NCBI GenBank assembly: GCA_902615165.1
Contig: CACMNZ010000003.1
Coordinates: forward strand, 1 to 59,128
Direction: 5' to 3'
DNA: 59,128 bases
Source: an uncultured Prochlorococcus sp.
GTDB lineage: Bacteria; Cyanobacteriota; Cyanobacteriia; PCC-6307; Cyanobiaceae
Each line of letters starts with the position of its first letter. The first letter of the stretch is position 1. Under the pieces are notes generated by a model, which saw only the letters and a program-made list of their open reading frames with translations, was not told where the DNA came from and searched no databases. The translations under genes and the position numbers were made by a program. Below are positions 57,726 to 59,128 of the stretch, in pieces.

Positions 57726-58211
57726 TTATTTAATTTCTGGATCCCCAAAATGTCCTTTAACTGGATTAACTGGTGGTGAACTAGGACTTGGCATTAATCG
57801 ACTATCTTTTAAAAAACAATCATTTTCAATCGCCCAATAAATCAACCAATTTACTGCCGTCGCTCTTCTAGTTCTTCTTGGATAGAGTTCATTAATCTTG
57901 TAGCCTTTAAAATTAAGAAAATTTTTCAATCCCTGTTTATAGTCTTTTGGAATTGATCGAGTCAAATGTACTGAGGCTGGTCGCTCTGAAATGATTTGAG
58001 GAGCTTTTTCAAATTTTTCTGACCAATAAGAAGGAGTTAATGAGCTAGAAACCCAATTATTTAAAATTCTTTCTCTACTATAAAAAAGTCTTTCCCAAAC
58101 CAATTCACAAACAAAAACATCACTAACCCTATCTTCAAGAACAAAAAATAATAGTTTCTTACATATTGGCCATGTAAATTGATTTTCAACTAATTTTTCT
58201 TTTTTTTGCAT
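57726..58211 (-). CDS. DUF1823-family protein
   Basis: 161 residues: WPICKKLLFFVLEDRVSDVF, RERILNNWVSSSLTPSYWSE and RRTRRATAVNWLIYWAIEND match DUF1823. Function unknown. Its start overlaps the stop of cobI. Confidence 0.82.
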   Translation of the reverse strand: MQKKEKLVENQFTWPICKKLLFFVLEDRVSDVFVCELVWERLFYSRERILNNWVSSSLTPSYWSEKFEKAPQIISERPASVHLTRSIPKDYKQGLKNFLNFKGYKINELYPRRTRRATAVNWLIYWAIENDCFLKDSRLMPSPSSPPVNPVKGHFGDPEIK

Positions 58212-58966
58212 TAATCGAACCTTATTAAAATCAAAGAAAAATAAGGCATTAAATCCTTTTTATATTGAGATGCATTTTGAATAATTTGACCAGGCATACC
58301 AACACTCACAGCTATTAATGATGTATTGATGATATCCTCTTTTTTTAAAATTTCCCTGACTAAATTCCATCTTTTCCCAACTTTCATAATGGCTAAGACC
58401 GTTTTATTTTCTCTACTTTCCCTAATTAGTGATGTTAATTCTGATTTTGAATAAGGACATTCTTTGATGATCAAGGTCTCGCCTTTTTTCACTAAATCAA
58501 AATCATTCAAAGCTGCTGCTGCTGATACAGAAGAAATACCAGGTATGGTTTTGGTAATAATTTCTGGATAATTATGCTGTATTATCCTCAAAATATTCGA
58601 AGAACTAGCAAATAGTGAAGTATCGCCAAGACAAAGTAAAACAACTGATTCACCGTTTTTTATGAATTTCACAATTTTTTCTACTGCGTTAGACCATATT
58701 TCATCAGGATCAAAACCCTTCCTAGCCATTGGAAAGATGATAGGTATATTTTTTTTAAATTTGGTGTATTTCTTGACTATTTCTGCAGCGAAACTCTTTT
58801 TATTATCATCTGATATTGGAAAAACTATAACTTGCGCTTTTTTTATTGCATCCACAGCAGCAATTGTTAAAAGCGATGGATCTCCAGGGCCTACACCAAC
58901 GACGGTGAATGTTGGCAAATCAGTTTTATATCGATTAAGTAAACTTAAGAACTTATTTATTATCAT
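58211..58966 (-). CDS. cobI: Precorrin-2 C20-methyltransferase CobI/CbiL
   Basis: Transfers a methyl group from SAM to C20 of precorrin-2 or its cobalt form in cobalamin synthesis. 251 residues: TVVGVGPGDPSLLTIAAVDA (tetrapyrrole methylase N-lobe), LLCLGDTSLFASSSNI, PGISSVSAAAA. Overlaps DUF1823 by one base. Confidence 0.93.
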   Translation of the reverse strand: MIINKFLSLLNRYKTDLPTFTVVGVGPGDPSLLTIAAVDAIKKAQVIVFPISDDNKKSFAAEIVKKYTKFKKNIPIIFPMARKGFDPDEIWSNAVEKIVKFIKNGESVVLLCLGDTSLFASSSNILRIIQHNYPEIITKTIPGISSVSAAAALNDFDLVKKGETLIIKECPYSKSELTSLIRESRENKTVLAIMKVGKRWNLVREILKKEDIINTSLIAVSVGMPGQIIQNASQYKKDLMPYFSLILIRFD

Positions 58967-58982
58967 TTTTATCTTATTAACT

Positions 58983-59128
58983 TTAGCTATGTACCCTTGG
59001 CATCATAAAAGTTTCAGCCAATATTGCTGACTCAATTTCAGACAATTCCTCTAACCTTTTGAAAGTTTGATTTTTAGAGAATTTAGTTTGCGCTAGTTTC
59101 CAATAAACCCCAAAATGTCTTGCCTCAC
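58983..59128 (-). CDS. MiaE-like tRNA hydroxylase, 3' end (partial)
   Basis: The last 47 codons of a minus-strand gene start EARHFGVYWKLAQ and end ETFMMPRVHS. The EARH motif is a di-iron ligand segment of the MiaE/ferritin-like family that hydroxylates ms2i6A in tRNA. Lies 17 bp upstream of cobI. The rest is outside the window. Confidence 0.7.
   Translation of the reverse strand, partial: EARHFGVYWKLAQTKFSKNQTFKRLEELSEIESAILAETFMMPRVHS

Overview
The window is about 59 kb of AT-rich (roughly 30% GC by eye), gene-dense DNA from a marine picocyanobacterium, almost certainly a high-light-adapted Prochlorococcus. The support is a single compact rRNA operon, PsbM/PsaE/PetBD photosynthesis genes, a short plastoquinol terminal oxidase, many tiny single-helix ORFs, and families largely restricted to this group (DUF3104, DUF1651, DUF3764, DUF1823, Hli-like). 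Strain and ecotype are inference.

Layout. 0-9 kb is conserved core: psbM end, prmC, a TsaC/Sua5 protein, tRNA-Thr, then minE-minD-minC with an HD phosphohydrolase and CtpA on the minus strand, divergent petB-petD, and a neutral invertase. 9.1-14.8 kb is the rrn operon (16S, tRNA-Ile, tRNA-Ala, 23S, 5S), closed by a hairpin terminator that overlaps the convergent mutM stop. 14.8-25 kb holds mutM, psaE, a LysM protein, an aldehyde dehydrogenase, a GNAT protein, small membrane and Hli-like proteins, an NdhF-like fragment tail-to-tail with PTOX, and a CrtI/CrtH-family oxidoreductase. 25-40 kb is mostly small lineage-specific genes with islands of known function: tatA, bcp, an ArfB-like factor, a CPBP protease, pip, a photolyase/cryptochrome, tenA-thiD. 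It also contains an orphan, structured, terminator-ended segment near 33 kb that may be a small RNA.

40.8-46.3 kb is the accessory patch. It has small dimeric alpha/beta-barrel-type genes, a chain of very small minus-strand genes, two degraded 3' fragments of tRNA-Thr(GGT), a long inverted repeat, a small phage-terminase-like HTH protein, and two diverged copies of one small protein near its edges in opposite orientation. A short repeat, TTGACAGTCGATCTAAA, occurs five times in this patch. One copy lies exactly at the junction of a chimeric gene that joins the first ~39 codons of a dihydrolipoamide acetyltransferase (PdhC) to a monooxygenase-like domain. This is the most likely undescribed system here: a repeat-bounded set of small gene cassettes.

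46.4-59.1 kb returns to core: ylqD, acyl-CoA/ACP synthetase, lipB, lrtA/hpf, a DeoC-like protein lacking the Schiff-base lysine, recO, a DgdA-like glycosyltransferase, then a long minus-strand cluster proC-sepF-pipY-pipX-ecfT-der-DUF1823-cobI and the end of a MiaE-like gene. The cluster places the nitrogen coactivator PipX and its PLP partner beside the Z-ring protein SepF. All family names are from my own reading of translated motifs; no database search was run.
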